Origin: Gemmiger sp. An120
GTDB taxonomy: Bacteria; Bacillota; Clostridia; Oscillospirales; Ruminococcaceae
Length of the DNA stretch: 64,000 nt
Assembly (NCBI RefSeq): GCF_002160955.1
Contig: NZ_NFLN01000007.1
Coordinates: forward strand, 62,001-126,000
Reading direction: 5' to 3'
Part shown: positions 24,081 to 32,254 of the stretch, piece by piece
Position numbering within the stretch: position 1 is the stretch's first letter
Layout of the letters: each line of letters opens with the position of its first letter
Notes under the pieces: generated by a model
Database searches by the model: none
What the model saw: only the letters and a program-made list of their open reading frames with translations
What the model was told of the DNA's origin: nothing
Translations under genes and position numbers: made by a program

Positions 24081-27000
24081 TCAGGAAGTCTTCTTGTTCC
24101 AGGTCCAGTTACCCTCACTGTCACAAGTAAACTGGTTGATCACCATGCCATCATCCTTGGTGAAGTCGTCACCGCCGGTAACAGTGTTGGTGAACGTAAT
24201 CTTACCGGTATCGCCGGAAACTGTAACCTCGCCATCCGCGGGATTGCTGCTGTCCTTGGTATACCCGGTGGGAACCAAAATCTCCGTAACGGTGTAATTA
24301 CCCGCCGGCAGATTGTTGATGGTGGCGGTGCCGGTGCTTGCATTCTCGTTCACCGTCACGCCGACGTTGTAGGTCTTGCCGCCGCCGCTGATCTGGAACA
24401 GGAAGGTGACATTGCTTGCCGCAGGAGCATTATTGCCGTTGCTATCCTGCAACTTCTTGGTGATGGTCAGACTGCCAACCGACGGTGTATAGGTGTTGAT
24501 AAAAGAAGCCGTATTCTCTCCCTTAGCGATGGTTCCCGCGCAAGTGTTAGCAGGGGCAATACTTTCATCGTAAAGGGGCATATCGTAACCAGTCTCTGTG
24601 ATGCTGTAAGTTGCTCCAGGCATCAACCCAGGAATCTCCAACTTATACTTGGTTTCCTTGTTCGTTGTGTTCTGAGTGACGGTAAATTCAGACAAGGTAT
24701 AATTGGTGGTGCTTCCGTTTACCGTTACTGCAAAAACAAGCTGGTTTTTGAGTGTATTGAGAGCATCACCCTCCAAACCAATCACCGTTTTTTCAATGGT
24801 CAGGGTTTGGGGGTCTACCTGTACGACCGGTTTCGGGAAATAATTGGTCTGATTCACACCATTATAGGCGTATGTGATTTTGGCCTCACCATTGGAATAG
24901 AAGCCTTCGCTGCTTTGATGCGTACCAGTATTGGCGTCGCTAACATTCGGATAGCCGCTGTCGGCATACTCCTCATACGCTTTTGCAGTAGGTTCTACCT
25001 TAAGAGTTGCCTTATAGGTGTAACCGGCTTCCAGCTCATATTCGGGGGCGAAATTGATCTTGAGCGTTTTGGTAGTTTCCTCATAGCTGACCCAAGCCTT
25101 GCTTTGATCAACAGACACTACTTCACCGTTTTTGTTCGTAACAACAAGCGACGGCGATGCATCCACGACAGGCTGGACATAATCACTCAAAGTATCTGTT
25201 ACAGCCACATTGTTGCACAACAAATGGGTAACATTGCCCTGAATTTTCTCAAAAACACTTTCCAACTCTGTGGTATCTGTAGCAGTAAAGTTCTTGAAGT
25301 TTTCTCGGGAAGCACCAACAGAAGCAGAATAAGCTGCATCGCAAACACTTTGAAGAATGCGGTCCGCATCTGTTTCATTGCCGACACGAATACTAAAGAA
25401 ACCATTCAAATTTGTAAGTTTCCCAGCTTCGCTGGTCGCTCCGTTGATACAATCGTCGTTGGTACTCCCTCCCGGTCCCTTTTGCTCGCCATTGCTATTG
25501 TAGTAGAACGTAGGCGCACCATCCGAAAGGAAAATAACATATTTTTGCGCATCAGGGCGTGCATTCAGTAACAAGGCACGTGCTTGCAGGATACCAGCCT
25601 GATAGTTGGTTCCCCCTGTTACTCTCTGCACAGTGTTATCAATGATTTCCTGCCCGTTTTTAGTCCAGTAACAAGTCTGTACCGCGTCACGATAATAATT
25701 TGTAGCCGTAGTAAGCGTATCACTAAAATGAACCAAAGCGTAGCGAACATCCATTTTGGAGTTTGACTCCATGCTCGTTACAAGCTTACTGACCGCATTG
25801 CCAACAGCAGTGATACGGGAAACATTACCCATTGGATCGCTCATGCTTCCTGATACGTCGACCACAAAGATGACATCAGCTTTTGCCGGGTCGGTGATAC
25901 TCCCCACCTCGCCCGAAAGCGCAAGCTCCAAATTATAAGTCCCATCCGAGTTTTTATCCAAGCGCTTTGATCTCTCAAGTTCAGCTTCAGTATTCACATG
26001 TCCAACATCGCCATCATCTGCGTTCCGATAAATGAGTTGGACATTGGCCGCATCGCCATCCAAAGTGTAGTACCCTGTAGTATCATGATTATACACACTA
26101 TCATACAGGCGAAGTTTGTGGCTAGGGCTGCCTACAAACCCACCGCCGTCTTTAATAATAGCAAAATGACTAACCGGATGAGCATCTCCATTCTTATCAA
26201 CATAGACAGCACTTTGGAATAAATACTCATCTTCCCCTACAGTGAATGCATCCAAACCGATCTCCGTAAGTTTATCAACAAAACGGATTTTGCTGGTTGT
26301 TTCCCTTCCATAAGAAATTGACAAGGTCTCGCCAGCAGGAACTTCCAGATGATTTCCTTCTGTGTCAACAATCTCAAACTCTATCTTAAAATTTTTCCAA
26401 GAAGAATACGTCTTGCCTTCCCAAGTAATTGTAAACTTGGAGAAGCTATCCACATCAAAGGCGGCGGTCACGTCGCTGGCGGTGGCGGCCACGCCGGTGA
26501 CGTCGGCGGCGGGCAGCTCGTTTACGGGCTGGGTCAGGGTGGTGGCGGCGGCCACCTGCTCCACGGTCACATTGCCGTTGGCATCCTCGGCATGGTGCTG
26601 TACGGCCAGGGTGGTGGGGTCGGCGTTCTCGGGCAGGATGGCGGGGGCCACCATGACCACGCGCACTTCGCCCTGGGGCTCGACTTCGTTGCCCTCGGCG
26701 TTCACAAAGTGAATGTCCAGGGCCAGGTAACCGTCGTATTCCACACCGGCGGCGTCCAGTTCCGCCTGGGCGGCGGCTTCGGCCTCGCCGGTGAGCAGTT
26801 CGGCCACCAGGACAGCATCCTCGGGAAGCACGCCTGCGTCATACTCCACCGTCACGGTAGCGACCGTATTGCCGGTGGCATCCTTGACCTCCGCGGTACG
26901 GTTGCTGCCCAGGGGGGCCTCGGGGGTGATCTCGTCCTCGATCTCCTCGCCTTTCAGGGCGGCCAGACGGGCGTTGTAGTCCGCCAGGGCCTCCTCGCCC

Positions 27001-27554
27001 AAGGCGGCCAGGGCGGCGGTCTGCTCTTCGGTCAGAGCCTGCACCGCAGCCAGGAATTCTTCATCGCTCTCGATCGCCATCAGGTCATCCAGAAGGGTCC
27101 GGCCGTCCACGGCCTCCGCTCCCTCTTCCGGGGTGGCGGTGGGCTCGGTGGAGGGTTCCGCACTGGGCTCAGCAGAAGGCTCAGCGCTGGGCTCGGCAGA
27201 AGGTTCCGCACTGGGCTCCGCACTGGGCTCAGCAGAAGGCTCAGCGCTGGGTTCGGCAGAAGGTTCCGCGCTGGGCTCAGCAGAAGGCTCCGCGGTCGGT
27301 TCCGCAGAGGGTTCCGCAGTGGGTTCCGCCGTCGGCTCTGCAGTGGGCTCGGCGGTGGGTTCCGCGGTCGGCTCGGCAATCACGGCCGGGGTATTTTCCG
27401 GCGTGGTGCTGTCGGTCGGGGTCGTCTCGGTGACGGCAGGGGTCGATACAGGCACACCACTGTCGGTGGCCAGGATCGGCGTGCTCATCACACCGGCCAG
27501 CAGAACGACGGCCAGCAGAACACTGGTGAATCGGCTGAACAGGTTGTGTTTCAT
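24081..27554 (-). CDS. Giant surface adhesin with vWA and Cna-B-like domains
   Basis: 1157 residues. Signal peptide to about 29, then about 20 tandem TAEP/SAEP tetrapeptides (about 60-140), a folded region (about 215-375), a second (about 380-510), a von Willebrand A domain starting near 558 with an intact MIDAS motif DVSGS (D566, S568, S570) and a metal-coordinating GGTNYQAG, then Cna-B/SpaA-like domains with [11 protein letters not shown] near 1020. It ends abruptly at KKTS: there is no LPxTG, hydrophobic anchor or charged tail. It should bind host or matrix ligands. How it is retained at the surface is unclear. Bases 24480-26430 are visibly A+T-richer than the rest of the gene. Confidence 0.88.
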   Translation of the reverse strand: MKHNLFSRFTSVLLAVVLLAGVMSTPILATDSGVPVSTPAVTETTPTDSTTPENTPAVIAEPTAEPTAEPTAEPTAEPTAEPSAEPTAEPSAEPSAEPSAEPSAEPSAEPSAEPSAEPSAEPSAEPSAEPSAEPSTEPTATPEEGAEAVDGRTLLDDLMAIESDEEFLAAVQALTEEQTAALAALGEEALADYNARLAALKGEEIEDEITPEAPLGSNRTAEVKDATGNTVATVTVEYDAGVLPEDAVLVAELLTGEAEAAAQAELDAAGVEYDGYLALDIHFVNAEGNEVEPQGEVRVVMVAPAILPENADPTTLAVQHHAEDANGNVTVEQVAAATTLTQPVNELPAADVTGVAATASDVTAAFDVDSFSKFTITWEGKTYSSWKNFKIEFEIVDTEGNHLEVPAGETLSISYGRETTSKIRFVDKLTEIGLDAFTVGEDEYLFQSAVYVDKNGDAHPVSHFAIIKDGGGFVGSPSHKLRLYDSVYNHDTTGYYTLDGDAANVQLIYRNADDGDVGHVNTEAELERSKRLDKNSDGTYNLELALSGEVGSITDPAKADVIFVVDVSGSMSDPMGNVSRITAVGNAVSKLVTSMESNSKMDVRYALVHFSDTLTTATNYYRDAVQTCYWTKNGQEIIDNTVQRVTGGTNYQAGILQARALLLNARPDAQKYVIFLSDGAPTFYYNSNGEQKGPGGSTNDDCINGATSEAGKLTNLNGFFSIRVGNETDADRILQSVCDAAYSASVGASRENFKNFTATDTTELESVFEKIQGNVTHLLCNNVAVTDTLSDYVQPVVDASPSLVVTNKNGEVVSVDQSKAWVSYEETTKTLKINFAPEYELEAGYTYKATLKVEPTAKAYEEYADSGYPNVSDANTGTHQSSEGFYSNGEAKITYAYNGVNQTNYFPKPVVQVDPQTLTIEKTVIGLEGDALNTLKNQLVFAVTVNGSTTNYTLSEFTVTQNTTNKETKYKLEIPGLMPGATYSITETGYDMPLYDESIAPANTCAGTIAKGENTASFINTYTPSVGSLTITKKLQDSNGNNAPAASNVTFLFQISGGGKTYNVGVTVNENASTGTATINNLPAGNYTVTEILVPTGYTKDSSNPADGEVTVSGDTGKITFTNTVTGGDDFTKDDGMVINQFTCDSEGNWTWNKKTS
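27133..27380 (-). repeat. Coding tandem repeat (TAEP/SAEP units)
   Basis: About 20 in-frame copies of a 12-bp unit inside the adhesin gene, coding for a Pro/Glu/Ala stalk. The units are near-identical at DNA level, so length can change by slippage without shifting frame. Confidence 0.85.
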
Positions 27555-27581
27555 GGTCTTTGCCTCCCTACACGGATTTGG

Positions 27582-28091
27582 TTATTCTTGGACGAACGAG
27601 TCGTGGTTTTCTTCGGATAGTTCTTGCGGGGTATCAGGATCGGGCAGCGATTCTTCCACAGCGCTGTCCATCAATTTTATAAGTTCCAGCGCGCTGCGGA
27701 AACTTGCTTTCTGGTTTTTTTCCGCCCAGACCACCGTGCCCTGCCAGGTGGCGTTCTGTCGGTGCATTACATGAACTACAAAGGTGGCCATGCGGCCTTT
27801 CTGACCGGAAAGCTCCTCTTTGCTCATCCGACGTTCCACCTCTTTCTCTGTTGGGGCAGCAGGTTGACCGCGTCTGAAACTGCGGGGCCGCTGTGCGGCT
27901 TGCGGATACCCGATCCTGTCGCACAGATCGTCGATGCAGGCCAGCAGCTGAAACCGGCTGCGAAACGGGATTGCCTGGTCTGTGTAATAGTGGAACAGCC
28001 GCCCGATGCATTCGCCGTTCAGGACGCTGTCCACACACACGCTGCACAGGTTTGGCGCCGCGGCATGGATCCCGTGTATCTGCACTGACAC
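27582..28091 (-). CDS. Unknown Cys-containing protein, first gene of the surface operon
   Basis: About 169 residues from a GTG that follows a very strong GGGAGGGGG ribosome site; upstream Met codons in this frame lack such a site and precede the promoter. The N-terminal half has Cys residues in CSVCV and ACIDDLC, with a leading VSVQIHGIHA. The C-terminal half contains VVHVMHRQNATWQGTVVW followed by FRSALELIKLMD, which looks like a conserved small domain. The tail is acidic. No signal or membrane segment, so it is cytosolic. I do not recognise a named family. It overlaps the SARP-box promoters only upstream. Confidence 0.68.
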   Translation of the reverse strand: MSVQIHGIHAAAPNLCSVCVDSVLNGECIGRLFHYYTDQAIPFRSRFQLLACIDDLCDRIGYPQAAQRPRSFRRGQPAAPTEKEVERRMSKEELSGQKGRMATFVVHVMHRQNATWQGTVVWAEKNQKASFRSALELIKLMDSAVEESLPDPDTPQELSEENHDSFVQE

Positions 28092-28117
28092 CTCGCCCCC
28101 TCCCTTTACATGATAAA

Positions 28118-28150
28118 AGTATGCCACATACCGGTTAACAATTCGGTTAA
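28118..28150 (-). promoter_or_regulatory. SARP-type promoter P1 of the surface operon
   Basis: On the minus strand: TTAACC (28150-28145), 6 bp, TTAACC (28138-28133), then 9 bp, then the extended -10 TGGCATACT (-10 hexamer 28123-28118). There is no -35 consensus. The predicted start is about 20 nt from the GTG at 28091. Confidence 0.75.
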
Positions 28151-28202
28151 AAACGCAAGCCCGATTTTTTATCTCGGACATATTCTCCGGAAGGACGCCC
28201 TT

Positions 28203-28235
28203 AGTATGCCATACGAGGGTTAAGCGGGAGGTTAA
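28203..28235 (-). promoter_or_regulatory. SARP-type promoter P2 of the surface operon
   Basis: Same arrangement as P1, 85 bp upstream: TTAACC (28235-28230), 6 bp, TTAACC (28223-28218), 9 bp, extended TGGCATACT (-10 hexamer 28208-28203). The intervening bases differ, so it is not a recent exact duplication. Confidence 0.75.
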
Positions 28236-28366
28236 TTTTTTCAAAAAGATTAATATTCTTATAGATTCTTACACTTAACCTCAAAATCGACACTTTTATT
28301 TGCCGCGATTTTGGAAGAAGGCTGCAAAAAAGCCACAAAAGTGACAATTGTCCGCATTTTCCGCAC
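28236..28366. other. A+T-rich divergent regulatory region
   Basis: Part of the 407-bp gene-free stretch 28092-28498 between the surface operon and the SARP gene. It contains one more TTAACC, at 28275-28280 in plus orientation without a partner, and otherwise no feature I can support. Confidence 0.5.
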
Positions 28367-28395
28367 TTGTCAAACGGAAAAGATGCGGGTATAGT
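28367..28395 (+). promoter_or_regulatory. Promoter of the SARP-like gene
   Basis: TTGTCA at 28367-28372 and TATAGT at 28390-28395 with 17-bp spacing. Confidence 0.72.
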
Positions 28396-28498
28396 TATAT
28401 ATAGTAAATCTTATCGCCAGTGGGGCCTGCAGAGCGGAAGGCCCCTGATCCGCCGGTCATCGCACAACGCGGTCGTGCGGAAAAGGAGGAGGATTCTG

Positions 28499-29737
28499 AT
28501 GAGCGAAGCTGTTCCGGCATTACAGGTTCGCATGCTGGGGGATTTCACCATGACCTACCAGGGGCAGGTACTGCCGCTGAAAAACAGCCTGTCCACCAAG
28601 GCCATGCGGGTTCTGCAGCTTTTGTTGTACCGGGGCGAGCGTGGCATGGCCCGGGAAGCACTTGTGGATTCGCTGTTCTGCGACGATACCAGCGCCGACC
28701 CTTTGAATAACTTAAAAGTGACCGTATCCAATCTGCGGCGGATCCTGGTTAAAGCGGGTCTGCCGCCGGAATTCACAGTGCGTGCCAAGAGCAAGCGCTA
28801 TTATTTTGCGGCCCCCAAGCCGGTATGGCTGGATGTGACCGTTTTTGACGAATGGCTGGACAAAGCCAGCACCGCCGGCACTCAGGATGAAAAGCTGGCC
28901 TGCCTGCTGGAGGCGGAAAGCCTGTACACCGGGGATTTTCTGCCCCATCTGGCGGGCAGCGACTGGGCCACCGTGGCGGCGGCCCATTACCGGCAGCGGT
29001 ATTTTGACTGTGTGCAGCAGCTGGCCGAGATCATGAAAGAGCGCGGCCAGTGGGAAGAGCTGCTCACGGTGGCTACCCGGGCGGCGGCGCTGCATCACCT
29101 GGAAGAGTGGCAATGCCTGCGGATCGACTGCCTGATGAAGATGGAGCAGTACCAGGAGGCCAAGGCGGTATACGACCAGGCGGTGCGGGAGCTGGAAGAG
29201 GAATTTGTGGCCAAACCCAGCGACGCGCTGGTACAGCGGTTCCATCAGCTGAGCCGGGCCGGGCTGGTAAGCTACGAGACGGTGCATGAGCTGACCGACC
29301 AGCTGCAGGAGGATGAACCCGCCCGGGGCGCGTACTACTGCAGTTACCCTAGTTTCATTGATGTGTACCGCACCTGCAGCCGGATGCTGGAGCGCACCGG
29401 CCAGAGCGCCTATCTGCTGCTGTACTGGCTGACCGACTCTCACGGGCAGGTGCTGGAGGACGCGCAGAAAGCGGCCCAGGCAGCCCCGAAGCTGAAAACG
29501 GCGATCAGTTGCAGCCTGCGCCGGGGCGACGTGTTCACCCAGTACGGGCGGGACCGGTTCCTGGTGATCCTGATGGGCACCAACCGGGAAAACTGCGACC
29601 TGGTGGACCGGCGTATCGTGCGCAAGTACAAGGAGGACGCGGCCTGGGGCGTGAGCTTCCGGCACACGCTGCATGCGGTGGGCACCGCCGAGCTGGATCT
29701 GGACGACAGCCGCATCTGGCACCCCATTGAAGAATAA
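28499..29737 (+). CDS. SARP-like activator with BTAD and degenerate GGDEF-like domain
   Basis: 412 residues. Residues 5-105 are an OmpR-type winged helix (pattern RMLGDFTMTYQGQVLPLKN and VTVSNLRRILVKAG). Residues 110-255 are the helical bacterial transcriptional activator domain (AYDQAVRELEEEF end). Residues 270-410 resemble a GGDEF fold in which the signature is replaced by YGRDRF, so it is probably catalytically dead and could be a ligand sensor. It has a strong AAAGGAGGA site. Divergent orientation and the two repeat-bearing promoters facing the other way make it the likely activator of the surface operon. Its own promoter is independent. Confidence 0.85.
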   Translation: MSEAVPALQVRMLGDFTMTYQGQVLPLKNSLSTKAMRVLQLLLYRGERGMAREALVDSLFCDDTSADPLNNLKVTVSNLRRILVKAGLPPEFTVRAKSKRYYFAAPKPVWLDVTVFDEWLDKASTAGTQDEKLACLLEAESLYTGDFLPHLAGSDWATVAAAHYRQRYFDCVQQLAEIMKERGQWEELLTVATRAAALHHLEEWQCLRIDCLMKMEQYQEAKAVYDQAVRELEEEFVAKPSDALVQRFHQLSRAGLVSYETVHELTDQLQEDEPARGAYYCSYPSFIDVYRTCSRMLERTGQSAYLLLYWLTDSHGQVLEDAQKAAQAAPKLKTAISCSLRRGDVFTQYGRDRFLVILMGTNRENCDLVDRRIVRKYKEDAAWGVSFRHTLHAVGTAELDLDDSRIWHPIEE

Positions 29738-29756
29738 CGGTACATACCGGCAAACA

Positions 29757-29800
29757 ACGCCGCCCGCGGACAGGTGTCCGCGGGCGGCGTTTGGTTTTTG
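29757..29800 (+). terminator. Terminator of the SARP-like gene
   Basis: A 14-bp perfect stem (29757-29770 with 29777-29790), loop of 6, then TTGGTTTTTG. Confidence 0.9.
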
Positions 29801-29801
29801 T

Positions 29802-30539
29802 TCAAATATCGTCCGGATCGTCGGCGGCGGGCAGGCTGTCCCACCGGCAGCCGGACGGACAGGCGATCTGCCCCGGGCCGGGCTGTGCACCCGGCGGGGC
29901 AAGAAACGCAGCGGCAGGACCCTGCTGCGTGATCCCGATATCCACATTGACCAGGCGGCGGATATACCGGGACGCATCGCCCCGGAACAGCCCGGTCTTG
30001 TAAAAGCCAATGGAGACGGTCAGGTCGGAGACCACCGCCAGATCGGCGGCGCCGGTATCCCCGTTCAGGCCGCTGTTGATGTCGGCGCTGACCACAAAGG
30101 CGCCGTTTTCGCCGGCCCGGTTGATCCATTCCACCGCCTGCCGGGCCGCGCCCCGCAGCGGGCCGGAAAACCCGGTGCCCAGCACGCAGTCCGCCACCGC
30201 CGGGGCGGCGGCCAGTTCCGCTTCCCGCCCGGCAAAGGGCAGGATGGGCACACCCAGCGTTTCGGCCCGGGCCAGGTAATGGGCGTTGTCCGGGCTGGCC
30301 TTGTCGGACAGGCGGTAGATTGTGCAGGGTATGCCCGCCCGGGCCAGCAGGCAGGCCAGAGCCGCGCCGTCCCCGCCGTTGTTGCCGGGGCCGATCACAA
30401 TAGCGGTGCCGGCGGGCCAGTCCGCCGCCCGGAAAATCCCCCGGGCCGCCCGGGCCATCAGGGTCAGACCGGGCACCCGGTTGGCGATGGTCCAGGCGTC
30501 GCTGGCCCGCATGGTCTCCACCGAAAGAATGGGCTGCAT
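29802..30539 (-). CDS. nnrE: NAD(P)H-hydrate epimerase
   Basis: A 245-residue YjeF_N-domain protein that repairs hydrated NAD(P)H by epimerising the R form to the S form. The fold begins MQPILSVETMRASDAW; the glycine-rich motif GPGNNGGDG and a DINSGLNGD segment are in place. It lacks the fused C-terminal dehydratase domain of bifunctional Nnr proteins, so a separate NnrD would be needed. The start has AAAAGGAGAGG before it. Downstream it ends at the SARP terminator on the opposite strand, and the repeat element (30619-30681) separates it from the MerR gene. Confidence 0.88.
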   Translation of the reverse strand: MQPILSVETMRASDAWTIANRVPGLTLMARAARGIFRAADWPAGTAIVIGPGNNGGDGAALACLLARAGIPCTIYRLSDKASPDNAHYLARAETLGVPILPFAGREAELAAAPAVADCVLGTGFSGPLRGAARQAVEWINRAGENGAFVVSADINSGLNGDTGAADLAVVSDLTVSIGFYKTGLFRGDASRYIRRLVNVDIGITQQGPAAAFLAPPGAQPGPGQIACPSGCRWDSLPAADDPDDI

Positions 30540-30618
30540 GAAAATCCCTCTCCTTTTTCTTTCCGTATACACAGACAAACAAATTCCGTCCACCCGCCCG
30601 TACATCCTTGCAAAATCC

Positions 30619-30681
30619 GGCGGGCCGGAGGATTCCGGCCCGCGACTTCGGGGGGCCCGGGGGGATCGTTGATTCCCCCGG
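30619..30681 (-). repeat. Two-hairpin element, copy C
   Basis: On the minus strand, hairpin 1 (about 30657-30681, loop AAC) begins 7 bp after the MerR-RDD stop, then a linker with CCCCCCGAAGTCG, then hairpin 2, CGGGCCGGA with TCCGGCCCG (30621-30642). No central terminator and no inverted partner here. Confidence 0.75.
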
Positions 30682-30687
30682 ATCCGC

Positions 30688-32130
30688 TTACTCCGCGCCT
30701 CGTATGGTAAAGGTAAACCACCCCTCGCTGCGGGGGGCCGTCTCATCCACCATCAGATAGGGGTCCCCCGACAGAAAGCCCTCCATCTCCACCTGGCATT
30801 CCATCCGCACCTTCCCCCAGGCCAGGGTAAAAGGCTCAAAGGCGGTCTGCTTTTCCAGACGGCCGGGCAGGCTGTAGAGCAGGCCCCAGTTGTTCCACCA
30901 GCCGCCCTCCCCCGCCCCAAAGGCGATGGAAACCAGCTGCATATCGTATTCGGGCCAGAAAGCCAGAAAAGTCTCTCTGTCCCATTCCTCCCGCAGGGTC
31001 ACCGATTCCACAAATCCGTCCGCGCCGGTCTCAATGGTCATCGGCAGCGGGCCGCCGGAAAAATCAACAACATAACTGTAGGGATCGGACTCCGCCCAGC
31101 TGCCGTCCGGCTGCAGCAGGTAGGCGGGGTCGCCGTTGTACCGGGCCAGAAAGTTGTAATTGTCGGCAAACTGCTGCGCCGTGAGCGGGCCGGTGTGCGG
31201 CACAAAGCCCGCCATCAGCACCAGCACCACGCTCAGGCCATAGCAACCTATCATGCCCAGCACAAAACCCGTGTTCTGCCGCCAATGGCCGGGCTTTACT
31301 ATATAATGGTATTCCTCTTCCCGGTCCCAGCCGTTTGCCCGGTAGTCGGTGTACTCCTGATAGCTTTTGTACATCCGCCAGAGGGAGACAAGGGGCAGAT
31401 ACAGCGCTGTGCCCTCCCAGAGTACCCGCCGGGTGCGGGCCATTGCCTGGCTCCAGGTCAGGCGGGTACCGTCGGCGTTTTCCACCCGCAGCCCGAACAC
31501 CATCTTGCCCGGCGTGGCCCCCCACAGATGCAGGCAGACCGGTTCCAGCGCCAGGGTCAGCAGGACGCTTGCCGCCAGGTCCATCCAGGAGACCAGCGTG
31601 CCGTGCCGGGTTATGTTGGTGTGGCAGATCAGGGTGACAAACGCCAGAAAGGGCAGCGACCAGATCGCCATGTCCAGCGCCCGGGCAAAGTACCGCCGCC
31701 AGGGGCACCAGAGGGGCAGGGGCGCGTCCCGGAAAGGTTCCGGTTCCCGCGGGGAAAGCGGCTGCGGCGCGGGCTGGGGCGCAGCAAACCGGTTCGGGTC
31801 CAGTTCCCGGTAGCCCACCCCCGCGTCCCGGATGGCCCGGCAGGTGTCCTGGTCCCGGGCGGTCCGGGCCTGCTGGCATTCCAGTTCAGCCAGACGGCGG
31901 GTCAGGGTATCGGACAGTTGGCGCTCGCCGGCCTGCAGGGCGCGGATCTCCTCCAGCGGCACCCCCAGGCGGCGCAGCAGCTTGATCCGCTGCAGTTCGG
32001 TCAGATCCGTCTGGGAGTAATCCCGGTAGCCGTTGGTCTGCCGGGCCGGATGGACCAGCCCTTCCTTTTCATAATAATACACGGTGGTCCGGTCCATGCC
32101 GGCTGCATCCAACAGTTCCCGGATGGTCAT
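30688..32130 (-). CDS. Membrane-tethered MerR-RDD fusion regulator (copy 1)
   Basis: 480 residues. An N-terminal MerR HTH (2-70; DRTTVYYYEKEGLVHPARQ) and dimerising coiled coil to about 115, a Pro-rich linker, an RDD-family membrane domain (about 140-280; FARALDMAIW, the ATPGKMVFGLRV pattern), further hydrophobic segment near 290-310, then an external region of about 170 residues. The fusion suggests a one-component regulator that senses outside and binds DNA inside. It shares order and about the same length with the protein at 46044. The promoter has the MerR-type 19-bp spacer (32159-32189). The ATG at 32130 follows GGAGGGGGG. Confidence 0.85.
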   Translation of the reverse strand: MTIRELLDAAGMDRTTVYYYEKEGLVHPARQTNGYRDYSQTDLTELQRIKLLRRLGVPLEEIRALQAGERQLSDTLTRRLAELECQQARTARDQDTCRAIRDAGVGYRELDPNRFAAPQPAPQPLSPREPEPFRDAPLPLWCPWRRYFARALDMAIWSLPFLAFVTLICHTNITRHGTLVSWMDLAASVLLTLALEPVCLHLWGATPGKMVFGLRVENADGTRLTWSQAMARTRRVLWEGTALYLPLVSLWRMYKSYQEYTDYRANGWDREEEYHYIVKPGHWRQNTGFVLGMIGCYGLSVVLVLMAGFVPHTGPLTAQQFADNYNFLARYNGDPAYLLQPDGSWAESDPYSYVVDFSGGPLPMTIETGADGFVESVTLREEWDRETFLAFWPEYDMQLVSIAFGAGEGGWWNNWGLLYSLPGRLEKQTAFEPFTLAWGKVRMECQVEMEGFLSGDPYLMVDETAPRSEGWFTFTIRGAE

Positions 32131-32158
32131 ACCGATCCCCCCCTCCTTTTCTGCTTTC

Positions 32159-32189
32159 AGCATACACTATAGACCGGGTATAAGGTCAA
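32159..32189 (-). promoter_or_regulatory. MerR-type promoter, 19-bp spacer
   Basis: On the minus strand TTGACC (32189-32184), 19 bp, TATGCT (32164-32159). The spacer holds a near-palindrome TATACCCGGTCTATA. Stretched spacers are characteristic of MerR-activated promoters. Confidence 0.72.
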
Positions 32190-32200
32190 GCTTTTTGCAG

Positions 32201-32241
32201 AAAAAACGGGCCGCCGGCGCAGATTTTGCGCCGGCGGCCCG
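32201..32241 (-). terminator. Terminator of the UroD-family gene
   Basis: A 15-bp stem (32207-32221 with 32227-32241) followed by TTTTTT on the minus strand. Confidence 0.9.
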
Positions 32242-32254
32242 AACGATATTCCGG

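Noticed and set aside
27133-27380. Possible CRISPR array
   Set aside because: The repeats are 12 bp, contiguous and in frame in the adhesin gene; there are no spacers or cas genes.
28275-28280. Third TTAACC box as a SARP site for the regulator's own gene
   Set aside because: It has no partner 12 bp away and no -10 at the right distance; the gene has a good TTGTCA/TATAGT promoter instead.
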